From the NCBI GenBank assembly GCA_036365455.1, contig JAWQUS010000030.1:9176001-9240000 (forward strand): a stretch of 64,000 nucleotides of DNA. The letters run 5' to 3'. The position numbers were made by a program, and so were the translations under genes. Of the stretch, positions 11,517 to 23,100 are shown piece by piece. How positions within the stretch are numbered: position 1 is the first letter of the stretch; every line of letters starts with the position of its first letter. The stretch comes from Macrosoma leucophasiata. Lineage: Eukaryota > Arthropoda > Insecta > Lepidoptera > Hedylidae. The notes under the pieces are model-generated. The model saw only the letters and a list, made by a program, of their open reading frames with translations. It did not search any database and had not been told where the DNA came from.

Positions 11517-12814
11517 AGCGCCCGAAGGGTAGCCCTTAAAAAATTCAAAAGGTCGCTACGATCTTACTCATCCTCCGAATCTTCTGAATTATGGATAGGA
11601 GCATTGTTTGAGTACATTTTACACTCTTTCAGAATATCTGACACGCTCTTGACCCATTACGTTGATGCCGCGCCCCTTTACAAAAACATTTGATTCTTTC
11701 AAAAATGAAGGTGAAAATTTACTCAAGAATGTCAGATATTCAGAGAGGATGTAAAGTGAACCCAAACAAAGCTATCCAGAATTCTGACGATTTGGATGCG
11801 AGACAAGTACGTGGCGGAAGCCCTAAGGGTTCGGTCCTTTATGGGAATCTTAGATTTGGTGGAGGTACTGAACAGGGTGCAAGGAACCACTTTTGTCTTT
11901 ATCTAACATGCTGCATTTCTCCCATACATGGGAATGATGGGGAACTTCTAGACATTGTTTATAATTATGTTTTGAACAATTCCACTGAAATTCAGCTTGT
12001 TGGGACTTTGTGTAACTTCACTCTCATTTTTTGGTCTAAATTGACCGGACTACAAAGAAAACTAAATAAAATAAGGGGAATTTTTCATTGCACCTCTATT
12101 TAAAATTTAATCTAACAACAATTATCCACTAATAATGTACCAGCATATCAAATAAATGACTGTTTATCAAATTGAATAATTGTATAAAACTAGATGAGTA
12201 ATCTAGGAAAATGTCTAAAATATATCAAAGATAGCGACTTTATTTATCTAATTTTACTACGAAAATCTTGCTAAAACCACAGATATAAGCATTTTAAAAC
12301 AAATTTACTTGCCTTATAATAAAAATACTGATTTGCACACTAAATTATCCAATATTACCACCGAATTACTAAAATCATTATCTAAAATTGCATAACAAAG
12401 AATGCATGTTTTAGGTTAGGTTAGGTTTTTTTTTCTTTAAAATTTAATAGGTGACGTATTCCAAAAAAACAGATTAAATGTATCGTTGCACTAAAAGGAT
12501 AATTAGATTTACAATAAGTTACCAGATAGTAATTCAGTAAAATAGTTTAGCTTTAAACATCAAACAGTGTAGTATATTTGATTTATTTGATAAGCAAATT
12601 TAGTGTGCAATTCAGTATTTTTCTTAGCAATTTCGAATACTTTGATAGAAAAAATGTGGATTTACAGTTGTAAGATTAAATACTACCCATAAAATAATAG
12701 CAACACACGCTTCTTTCAAAGTTCCCGCCAAAACGATCACTTATACTCGTATATTATGTAATATTATGTATAGGTACCCAGCTCTAGTTTGCAAAAGAGA
12801 TAACGCTTTAGACC

Positions 12815-13181
12815 TAGGGATGGGTAAATGGATGAAATATATCGATTTATATCGATCGTATCGATATTTATCTAATATATCGATCACAAAAAATATCGAT
12901 AGATATTATTTTGATATATCGATACATTTTGCCCATTAAGCAATTATCTATCCCGCTGTTTGTTTTCATATCAATTTTACCTGACGACCTTTTTTTGCTC
13001 GTGCGTCAGCTTACTGAGCCTCCACATGTACGATATTAAAAAATATATATCGATTTTGATATCCGAAAAAAAATATCCAAAAGCAATACATAAATCGCAG
13101 AAAAAAATATGACCGATTTAAATCGATTATTTTAGAAAAACTATCGATATTTTGATATATCGATATTATTACCCATCTCTA
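12815..13181. mobile_element. hAT-type MITE packed with ATCGAT motifs
   Basis: 367 bp bounded by a perfect 8-bp direct repeat TTTAGACC (12807-12814 and 13182-13189), the hAT hallmark. Ends are inverted: TAGGGATGGGTAA on the left, TAGAGATGGGTAA on the right in reverse complement, 12 of 13 matching. There is no coding capacity. The interior holds ten ATCGAT hexamers, five within the octamer TATCGATA. Confidence 0.85.
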
Positions 13182-14126
13182 TTTAGACCTATACCCTAAT
13201 CCCAAAAGCGGCCGAAATCTCTTTCATGAAGTTGATGTGCAATATTCCCTATTGAATACTGTATTTCTGTATAAAATTTAGATACTCAATAGGTACATAC
13301 CTACTTTTGAAACAAAAATATAATAATTCAAAGAAAACGTGAAATGTTCTGTAAGCTCATTTATTAAAAAAAAAACGACAAAAATAGTGTACATCACAAA
13401 TTAACTATTCTGCTTTCTTTATAATCAAAAAGTCTTTCGTATTTTTTTTGGAACCCCTATGTTTGAGGAGCACAAAGAGTATACAAGAGGAGCAGGGATG
13501 AAATAGAAGGCAGCCTTTAGTCCTTTACTGCAGCCATAAAACCCATCAAGTGAATGGGTATAAAACTTTACCCAATATTTATCGCGATAATAACATTGTC
13601 CCAGTTAGCCAAAACGCAGAAAACATCACTTTTACGATTGCTAATTTCCACATTGATAAAACATTTATTTTAGCGCAACTGACGTTGACAGAGGCCATAA
13701 GATCTCGTTTTTATGTAGAGATAGGGAACACTCAGCTCATCCAAAATCAATCAAATATAGCTTTTATTGTCATCCTTTAAGGTGCTAGTGTGATTAAGCG
13801 GCCAGTTCCCTGATGGTACTTACCTAGATTTTTATATCTATCAATTTAAAGTATGTGCTGGTTTGCCTCTATAAACAATACTTATTACAATTCTACATAA
13901 TGATTGATAATTGTAATATTTCTGGTTAAAATAATATGAATGTCTAAAATTATTAATACACATACTCGTATGTATTTGGTTCTTTGGCCTTACTAAATAA
14001 AAGCGGAACAATTCAAAACATTAGTTGGCTTTTACAATGAAAAATTCACTAGACTTCATCCAATATTCACTTATTGTTCATAGAGTCTACTTATCGTTTT
14101 AAAACTTAGTAATCATAAAATAATAT
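13182..14126. other. Intergenic DNA downstream of P450 gene 1
   Basis: AT-rich. A 76-codon frame at 13550-13780 has no recognised domain. About 70 bp near 13745-13815 (shared words AATATAGCTTTTATT and TAAGCGGCCAGTT) recur in reverse complement near 43850-43905, so part of this stretch is repeat. No RNA gene seen. Confidence 0.5.
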
Positions 14127-17100
14127 TCATCGTTTTTCTATAGATAATAAATGACCCTCAATAGGAAATAAAAGTACTTCAATTTTCAAACGATCGCATA
14201 CTCTTGACTTAATTTTGTAGCTTCGAAGCACATTTGATATGATACTTTTCATAGCGCCCATTGCAAAGTGACGACCTGTAAAAAATAAAAGCAGAAATTG
14301 TAATGTTTAATTGTATTAAAGTGCTAGGTGGAGCCAGGTTTTTTAATATGTTAGAGATTTCAGCTCCTACCCTCAACCCCGGATATCATCGAAGTTCCAC
14401 CCAACCCCAGTTTAATTATTAAAAATCGGCATGTATTTAACGCAGAAACGAATAAATCTGATTTAAGGTTTAGGTATAAAATAATTAAAGTGGATATGTA
14501 GAAAATATAGGTTGGATAGGTAGGTTGGCAGCAACGGTAGAATACAGTTTTAAATAAAAACTAGCAGCATTTCTATTATATGCAGCTATACTCTAAGTGT
14601 GTTCCGCGGAACCCTAGGGTTCCGTGATACCTCTGTTAAAAACGACGCCTCTCAATGATTTTTGGTGCAGAATCCAAGATGAGTATGCAATGTTTGGCCA
14701 AATGGCTCTGGATATTCTTCTCCCGTTCCCAACTACATATTTGTGCAAAACAGGATTCTCTACCTACGCAGCCACGAAAACAAAATATCGCAATAGACTG
14801 GACGCCGAAGCTGATATGAGACTCCAACTTTCTTCCATCAAACCTGATATCAACCAATTGATGAAAAATAAAAAACAGTTTCATACCTCCCACTAGTTAG
14901 ATTTTTTCTTTTTAAATGTTTTCTATTATTGTCCTTGCCAAGTGGTGAAGTAAATAATAATTAGTAACTGTTACATTGTACTTTTATTATGTTGATTAAT
15001 AAAAAATACACTTATTAAAACAATTGTTTTATTGTAGGGTTCAATCAAGTATTTTGATTCCCAAAAGGGTTCCGTCATTTATAAAGTTTGAGAACCACTG
15101 ACTATGGCATCGATAAAATAATAATACTGCCTGTAAACATTTCGAATAAAAAAAAAGCCTAACAACGAACGGCTAACGGACTTATTACACGGCACGGTAT
15201 TCAGGGTACGAAAGCAAGGGTCAGGCTAGTGTAATAACATTTCCGGCGGGGTTGCGGATGTGTGCTAAAGCGTTCCCGCGACCCCGCCTCTGAGGGCGGA
15301 AAAACTATAGCATCTCGCGAGAAAATTTACATGTATGGCAATTACGATTATTAGAAGAATTAATTAAATCACTTACTGACTATCGTTTTTTTTTTTCATT
15401 TTAATTTAATTTATAAAGTTCATCAAGTTTTTTATGCTTTACAGCACAGCGGCGGGAGTTGGGGGCAAATCTTTCATTGGCCTAGGGCAGCAAACGTATC
15501 AAATCCGCCCCTGTCTAAATTTATTTATTATTATAACTTATCTACTAGATGAAGCCTCTCTCCCAATACCTACATTTAGAGTCAAGCTCAGCAAAAAAAT
15601 CCATGAAGGCATATTACACACCTACTTACTGAGTTGTTGATCAAACATACGAACGGCTAATGTTACTTATGTACACACTACGTAATAATAGATAAGTACC
15701 TATTATAAGCTATAGGTATTTGTTGACATTAAACACTTAACATAGAAATGTATCTTGGAATCATCTTGATTTAATAACATGCGAAGTAGCGTAGTACTGT
15801 TAATTCATGTTAAATATTTCACGTATTTAAAAACATAATGATATGAACAAACAAACTGACATACGTCAATTTACACAAATTAGACGACTGGTGTGTAAAC
15901 GCTACTTGTAAGGACTCTTGCATATCTCGTATCTTCGAGAAGCGGTTACAAGTAAAGTAGATAATAAAACATTAAATTTTACACACTCAATAGATATCAA
16001 TACGTTAGTGTGACGGCATTTTTGACATGTTTTGTCGTTACGCAATCGACGATGCGCGATGTATATCCATTAGATCACATTAGATGTGCAAGAGCCCAGA
16101 TCATGGAGATTGAACAGGAAACGGCTTTGTACTAAGCGTACTTTAATTTTTATTACCTATGCAATTTCGAACGCCAAAACTAAATGGGATATACGCGCAG
16201 GGATGCCTCTTAGCACTGTTCTCCGGTAGGAATCTGTCGGGATTGAAGCTGTTTGCATCTGGGCCCCAGATCTGTTTACATCGATGCATTATAAAAGGAA
16301 GAACTGCACATCCAACTCCAGGTGGTAGCGTACATGTTGCTGGAATAATAAAGTTGTTGTAATTATTATAGAGTATTATAATACTTGCTTTGAAAAGGCC
16401 ACATTTATGGTAAGAATTCCAGACATTTAAATCAGGGAGATTTAGAGATACGAGAATTGCATTTAAATATTATTGAAACAATATTTCATTGTAAAATTTA
16501 AGAAAAACGAAAATAATAATTAGTTTAACTAGTAAATATATACTTATAATAGTAATAATAATAATGGCAACCCATTGTACGTCCCAATGCTGGGCACGAA
16601 ATTCTCCCCTTTTTTGGGGGGACGCCTGGAGCTTACTCCACCACGCTGCTCCAATGCGGATTGGTGGAGGATATATATATACTTACATAGTTTTATTTCT
16701 CTATCTGTCTCTCTGCCTATTATTGGTATAGCTGTATACAATCTCATCGTTTCTTTAATCACTCTTTCGAGATATTCCATCTTGTTCATATCTTCTTTTG
16801 TTGGTGATCTCATTGAATCTCCAAATATACTTTGTAATCTGGAAAATCTTACATATTGTACATTTGCTAAATCCTAAAGTAAACAGCTAATCTGAATAAT
16901 AATATGCTTATTCTCACAGAGATTGGAGATGTTACACCATGGTCGTACTTCATCAATTCATTAAAGATGATGATAATGTTTGATGGCTATGACCAATTAT
17001 GTTTTACCTAACATCATTGGAGAGAAATAAATATTTTTTATTTAATTTTAACAGATAGTTCATTTCGTAGTTCAGATGCGTCTTCAATATTAGGAGTATA

Positions 17101-20100
17101 AGTAATTATATCATTGTTTATTATATTATTTCGCATAAACACATGCTTGTGAAAGATATTTTTAAAGAAAAATGGAAAGAAAAATTTGACTTCAGGCGGG
17201 ACTCGAACTCGAGGCCACTAGGAATCTGGTCCAGCCGCTCTTCCAACTGAGCTACCGAAGTACTTCGGTTGTTGGAAGAGCGGCTGGACCAGATTCCCAG
17301 TGGCCTCGAGTTCGAGTCTCGCCTGAAGTCAAATTTTTCTTTCCATTTTTCTACCGAAGTACTTCGGTAGCTCAGTTGGAAGAGCGGCTGGACCAGATTC
17401 CCAGTGGCCTCGAGTTCGAGTCTCGCCTGAAGTCAATTTTTTCATTCCATTATTATATCATACTTCTTCGAGGAATTCTCAAGGATTCTTTGAGGATGAT
17501 TCCCTTCCCTGTTCCCTTCATTGTTTTTATATGTCATGAAGTGGCAAACAGTCTTACAGTTTAGATTGATGGTAAGTTAATACTGTAGCCTACATCGGAA
17601 TCGGCGTGCATGTATGAAGAGAAGGATGAATGTTGATGAGACACGGGAGGTGTGTCAGGACCGGGATATCTACCTATACCTATTCTGCCTCGTATTGGTC
17701 TGACGCCAGGTCCCTGACGGGGTCGTTAGGGACCTGGCGTCAGAGAATATGTAATAATACTACGTATAGAATGGACACTTCGACGTCCCGCCCGAAGGAA
17801 GGCGGGGAAACCGCCTCACCCAACCTCCTCCTCTCTTATGGGCGACGGTTGCTATTTTCTACGTGCTACGCACACAGGTGCACGTGTAAATACACGTCAC
17901 TGATTGATGTCTGAGTAATAGAGAACAAATTAAGCGTTTGTATGGAATTTTGGCGGAGTGTCCGCTGTGTGCTGGCGTGAAGATACATATATACATACAT
18001 AAAATCAGGGATTTCAATATAAATGCGTTGCCACTCTTAAGGCCTAAGATATTGTACTTCTGTGCCGAAAAAACAATTACCACCTGACGGAAAAATGATA
18101 GTGCCGAACACTACCATTTAGCGGAAAATAAATTAGATAATGGCGTATTTGGTGCCTACGCCCTCCGAGCTCCGTTACAATTTTTTATTGTAGTTCACGT
18201 AGGTACAGGTAAGTTTATTATAATCATAAAATGCTCACCCATACAGTCCTTATAGGTACATTTACAAATACATATTGAATAAACTTCCGTGTGCGCGCGT
18301 ACCATTTTCGTAGATAACTAAGCGTAGCGTGTGAGTACTGCGTAGCGACAATAGTCAAGGTTTTACTTGTGGTAAAACTGCCAGTTAATGCTAGCATCAT
18401 CCAGCAGGTTATAATAGGTGTTATGCGGTCCATGTCTACACACTGAAGTTGCTGATATTTGAGCTCTACCACAAGTAACATCTTGACAATTGGTGCTACG
18501 CAATACTTAAATACTACGTTTAGATGTCTACGCCTACGAAAACGCTACGCGTCTGATTGAGTTCAGGATAACCAAAGGCAAAGGCGCCCCGTAGCAGCGG
18601 ATCAGTTTTCATTTTGAACAGATTTCTGGTTGGACACTTGCACCGATTAAAACATCAACTGGACACAGCGTAATTGGCAAAAAGTAAAATAAAATATGGA
18701 AAATACGCATATATGATAATAAGAAAGTAGAATTATGTTTAGCATATTACTGCACTTTTTTGTATTATTTAAATATTACGCCCCTGAACTCCTTCAGGAC
18801 TCATGTATACATTCGATACGTTACGACAGCTGCCGTGAACTAAGTGCCGCACGTCTGTATGGACCCTTACTAAGCCTAAACCTTACGATTACATTTCTTA
18901 GATTTTTGTTTCAATTTGATACTGAAAATAGAATGTTAAAAGTTATGCCGTACATTTATGAACGAATAGGTATGGTATACATGTATGGTATTATATCTTT
19001 AGGTTCGTTTTAATTTTATTCTAGTGAATGAAATGATTACCTATGTTAAATCAATCTTGGCAGGTAATTGCAAATGTCATTAAGTTCTCCATTATACGTG
19101 ATGAAAAATATATACAACATAAGTATTATTATGTATTTAATATGATTGATTATAAATATTATCTAAATTGGTTAAATCATAAAACTATGCTGTAGCCGTC
19201 CCGCGGAACTTCGTATGAAACAACCCAAGCTTATAAAAACGTGTTAAAAAAAGATAAGAATCGGTTGAGTCATTTCGGAAAAACTGAGCTTCAAATTTTT
19301 TACATATAGGGCCATAAACATCGCAATTTTTTTTCGCGCTGAGTGTTGCATTTTTACCTTTTTTGTAGTAAAAATTTAAAATGTATCGAATTTCTTCATT
19401 AGATTTTCTCATCTTGACAGTACGAAAAACAAATAAAAATCACACATTTGCCTAATTTGAATTTGGAATTATGTTCTTTAAAATTTTAACTTTCAATGAT
19501 ACCAAAACCAGCCAGATACAAATACTACAGCCAAAGAGATTTTATTACAAGTTCATACATACTATAATGCGAAAAGACTTTTTCCCCAACCTATTAATAT
19601 TATAAATTACGTATTATAACTAGCTTTTACCCGTGAACTCTCCTATTAATTGTCGCGGAATTATAGAAAAATCCTTTCAACAGATTCTACATCGTAACAA
19701 CGCTCAGCATACTAAATTTCAGCTAAGATAAGTGATTTGGCCTTTAAACGCTCTTTCGATTGTCACATTCGTTTTTCAATCTGACGCTCTCTTAAGTCAT
19801 TTTTCTCTCTTAATACCCTAACTTACTTTACGGTACGGTTTAAGTAGTAATATTTTAATACTTACTCTTCGTAAACTTTATCTTGTTCCGCTTGATGACT
19901 CCCAAGTAACTGTAGTGCGTAGGACATGGTTAAAGCCGTGGTATCATTACCACCAATTGTTAAAGAGTCAATGTGTTCTCTTAGCTCACGATCACTTAGT
20001 TTCATCATGTCTTGATTCAGTAACAAATCTATGAAATCTTTTCGACCTGGAAATAAATTAAATTTAAATTGGCTTTGTAACAAAAGGAACAAAGTTCCTT

Positions 20101-23100
20101 CTGTTACAAAGCCAATTCAAATCTGCATCCGCATCTGCATTTTGACCTCTGGTCATTGTGTGGGTGTCTATAGGCTGCAGTCATCACTTAACATCAATGT
20201 GAACTGCATGCTTGTATGCCACTTTTATTATATTAAAAAAAAAAAAATGTACACTGTGCATAAGTATTTATTTTTTAACAAAGTCAGTCAGTTGTATTTC
20301 GTGTTCCTTGATGATAAACTAAAAATAAAATTGAGTAATGTTAGTAGTAACTTACCTCCATTTTTCTTCATATTGTCATTGTTTTCATCGAATAATTTCC
20401 TCTTTTTCTTTACAACCTGAAATTTTAATTCAAATTTTAATTTTTGTTTGTATTTTTTTTAAATAATCAAACTGATGTTTCGTATATGCGAAAATTGACA
20501 TTACGACATTGAACAAATAAATTGGAATAGCAATGATGATAGAATGCTATATTTTTACGAGTACCTAAGTATAAGTGATAAAAAAGCAAACATGTAAGCG
20601 AATATACAGGAAATATCAATGGTAAATATAAATTCAGGATCACATGATTACTTCGTGAGTAAACTTATGAGTTAGATCAATATTCTCTTGTTGAATTTTT
20701 GAATATTGAGTCAGGTTGAATAATAAGTCTGGTTGCATCCACGCCTTAAACATACGCATCCCAATAATAGACATGACGGTGTCCCGTGCACGAATATACG
20801 GGGTATCAGGATTATGCTGCACATCCATCTTTTCGCCCATTGATGTCTCTGAAACGTTATTTAGACATGTACTAAAATATTTTTTAAGAAAACGAACAAT
20901 TGCGTGTAGCCACATATTTAGACACACACATAAATAGATCGACTATTACTCGCACATTTGTAGAGACTAGGTATTAATTTGTGATTGTATGTATGTATCT
21001 TCACGTCAGGTCCCTAGCGGGGTAGGCAGAGAGTGTAGAGCGCCAGATATCCCGGTCCTGACAAACCTCTCGTGCCTCGTCTACCTTCATCATTATCTTC
21101 ATACATGCACGCCGATTCCTAAGACTTTTGATCCCACCATCATACAGAACTCGACATATTTGGTCATTGTAGGTCAGTCTTGGTCTTCCTGGGCCTCTGC
21201 AACCATCCACATTCGCATTGTATATCTGTTTAGTCATTCGCTCGTTCGGCATTCTTTCTATATGCCCGACATTCTTTCTATCTGTGATTGTTTTCCTTTT
21301 AAATTTGTTGTGTCTTATCACTTATCACCATGTTCTTTTTTGGGACGAGGGGTCACTTGTTTCTAACAAAAATTCGCACATCAGGCCTCTATATTTGACA
21401 AAATTAAATGGTGCCCAAAGTATTTTCACAAACTCACAATATTTTTAAGGACCTTTCCACACACACAATGGGGTGCGTGAAGAAATTTACTTGTTGTAGG
21501 GGAGGAACCTAAAAACTATTTTTCAATATTTTATTACTTGACTTTTTGCCTACCTAATATGTATTCGTTCCAAATAACATATTTCTAGTACTTATGGTCT
21601 ACGAGCATAGCTGCGGACAGACGGATGGACGTGATGGAACTATAGGTAAGGTTTCCTTGTAGGCTACGGAACCTTAAAAATATATAAGTAAGTAGTACTA
21701 AATTTACTTCATTCCCCAAGAAACATACAAAGGCAAAAATTTGTATAAGTACATATGAATTACAGCAAGATTTAAACAAAAGTTTTGAATGCACGGTGAA
21801 AGTCACAGAACAGATAATTTATCTATTCCGTGGTGAAAGCTTCAAAATCAGAATCAGAATCAGAAACTCATTTATTCATTTAGGGTGACAGGCACATCTT
21901 ATGACACGTCAAAAACAAACAAAATAAATTAAAGTGAATAACAATTGATATACATGTCAAACAAGATAAAAAATATATGTTAAGTCAAGAATATCACTAA
22001 GATAAAACTAAATGTAATAAACTAATGTAAAAAGTATATCAGTAGAATGTCTCATTGCCCCTTTACAAACTGATAACAAAGAGTAATTTTAAAAAGAAAA
22101 GAAAAAGAGTCATTCTTTGTCATTCACCGGCAAAGTTCCAAAGGCCAATATGATCTGAGAAAAACTAGCAAGAAAAAACTCAGTCGGCTCTTTTAAAAAA
22201 TTGAAATATTATCACTTAAAGAATATTTTTGGATAGGTATTTAAAATATTAAGAAGGTAGACGAGTCACGAAAGGCATGTCAGGACCGGGATATCTGGCG
22301 CTCTACGCTCTCTGCCTACCCCGTTCGGGATCTGGTGTGAAGACACATACATTCATACACACATTTAAAATATTTTTGAGGGCGTAAAAATATACAATCT
22401 AATATGGATAGGTACTTCTATTGGTAGGATAGAACATTTTCATTTCAGTGCGGAAAAATATAATCAATACCGGAATCTATCACAGAGACATAACAACTAG
22501 ACTACGACTCAGACTACAGACTGACGCATTTTGACCTTTGGACTTTAAATGGGTGTCTTTATAGGTCATCACTTAACATCAATCTGAACTGCATGCTTGT
22601 TTGCTACTTTCATTACATAAAAAAAATATTATATGCTTCTATGACTACTGTAATGAAAATGGAGGTAGATTACCGAAAACAATATCCAGCATGCACGATG
22701 TAACATATTTGAAAGCGTCGAATTCTGGCTTCCCCACTTGTTCTTCTAAACGATTCACTAACACTGATCCTTGTTCACCAAACACTTCAATGTAATCCTC
22801 CATGTTCCGATTGTGAAATAATGGCAATACAACTTTCCGATGTACTTTCCACAAGTCAGCTGCAATGAAATATTACACTTATCACTATTATTTAAAACCA
22901 ATATCAAACGAACAAGTTTACTGATATTAAAAGTCCAGTGATGGAGCTTGATGCCGCTAAATGGTAGTGTTCAACGCTATCGTGTTCCTATCCGATCAAT
23001 ATACGGATTCGTAATTTCCGGTACGGTTGCATAACGCTCCAACCTCATGAGTGGCAAAGCATTGTACCTATTTAGCTACTTACATAGAAATCTCTAAACT

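Larger units (their letters stand above)
7469..12052 (+). mobile_element. DNA transposon-like element with ~115-bp terminal inverted repeats
   Basis: The left end (7469 to about 7590, beginning TAGTCCGGTCAATTTAGAC) reappears in reverse complement at about 11930-12052, with long runs identical (for example CCCAACAAGCTGAATTTCAG and AACAATGTCTAGAAGTTCCC). That makes terminal inverted repeats of roughly 115-120 bp around 4.6 kb. Near the left end is a 49-codon acidic frame (7824-7973). Near the right end, about 11560-11600 on the minus strand, a frame ends in SEDSEDE, suggesting the 3' end of a transposon gene. A family-A repeat (8212-8508) and a decayed LINE (8640-11516) are nested inside, so most of the original interior is gone. 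The superfamily was not identified; a CAA on each flank may be a 3-bp target duplication but is weak. Confidence 0.6.
17168..17352. repeat. Near-perfect palindrome built from tRNA-like units
   Basis: Left arm 17168-17261 and right arm 17262-17352 are reverse complements, apart from a 5-nt deletion in the right arm, with the centre at 17261/17262 and no spacer. Each arm holds a tRNA-like unit plus a T/A-rich flank (AAATTTTTCTTTCC on the right). The palindrome sits in intron 7 of P450 gene 1. Confidence 0.9.

Noticed and set aside
18280..18600. Cluster of TACGC/GCGTAGC words around 18290-18560
   Set aside because: Looks like decayed repeat; no regular spacing, ends or coding could be shown.
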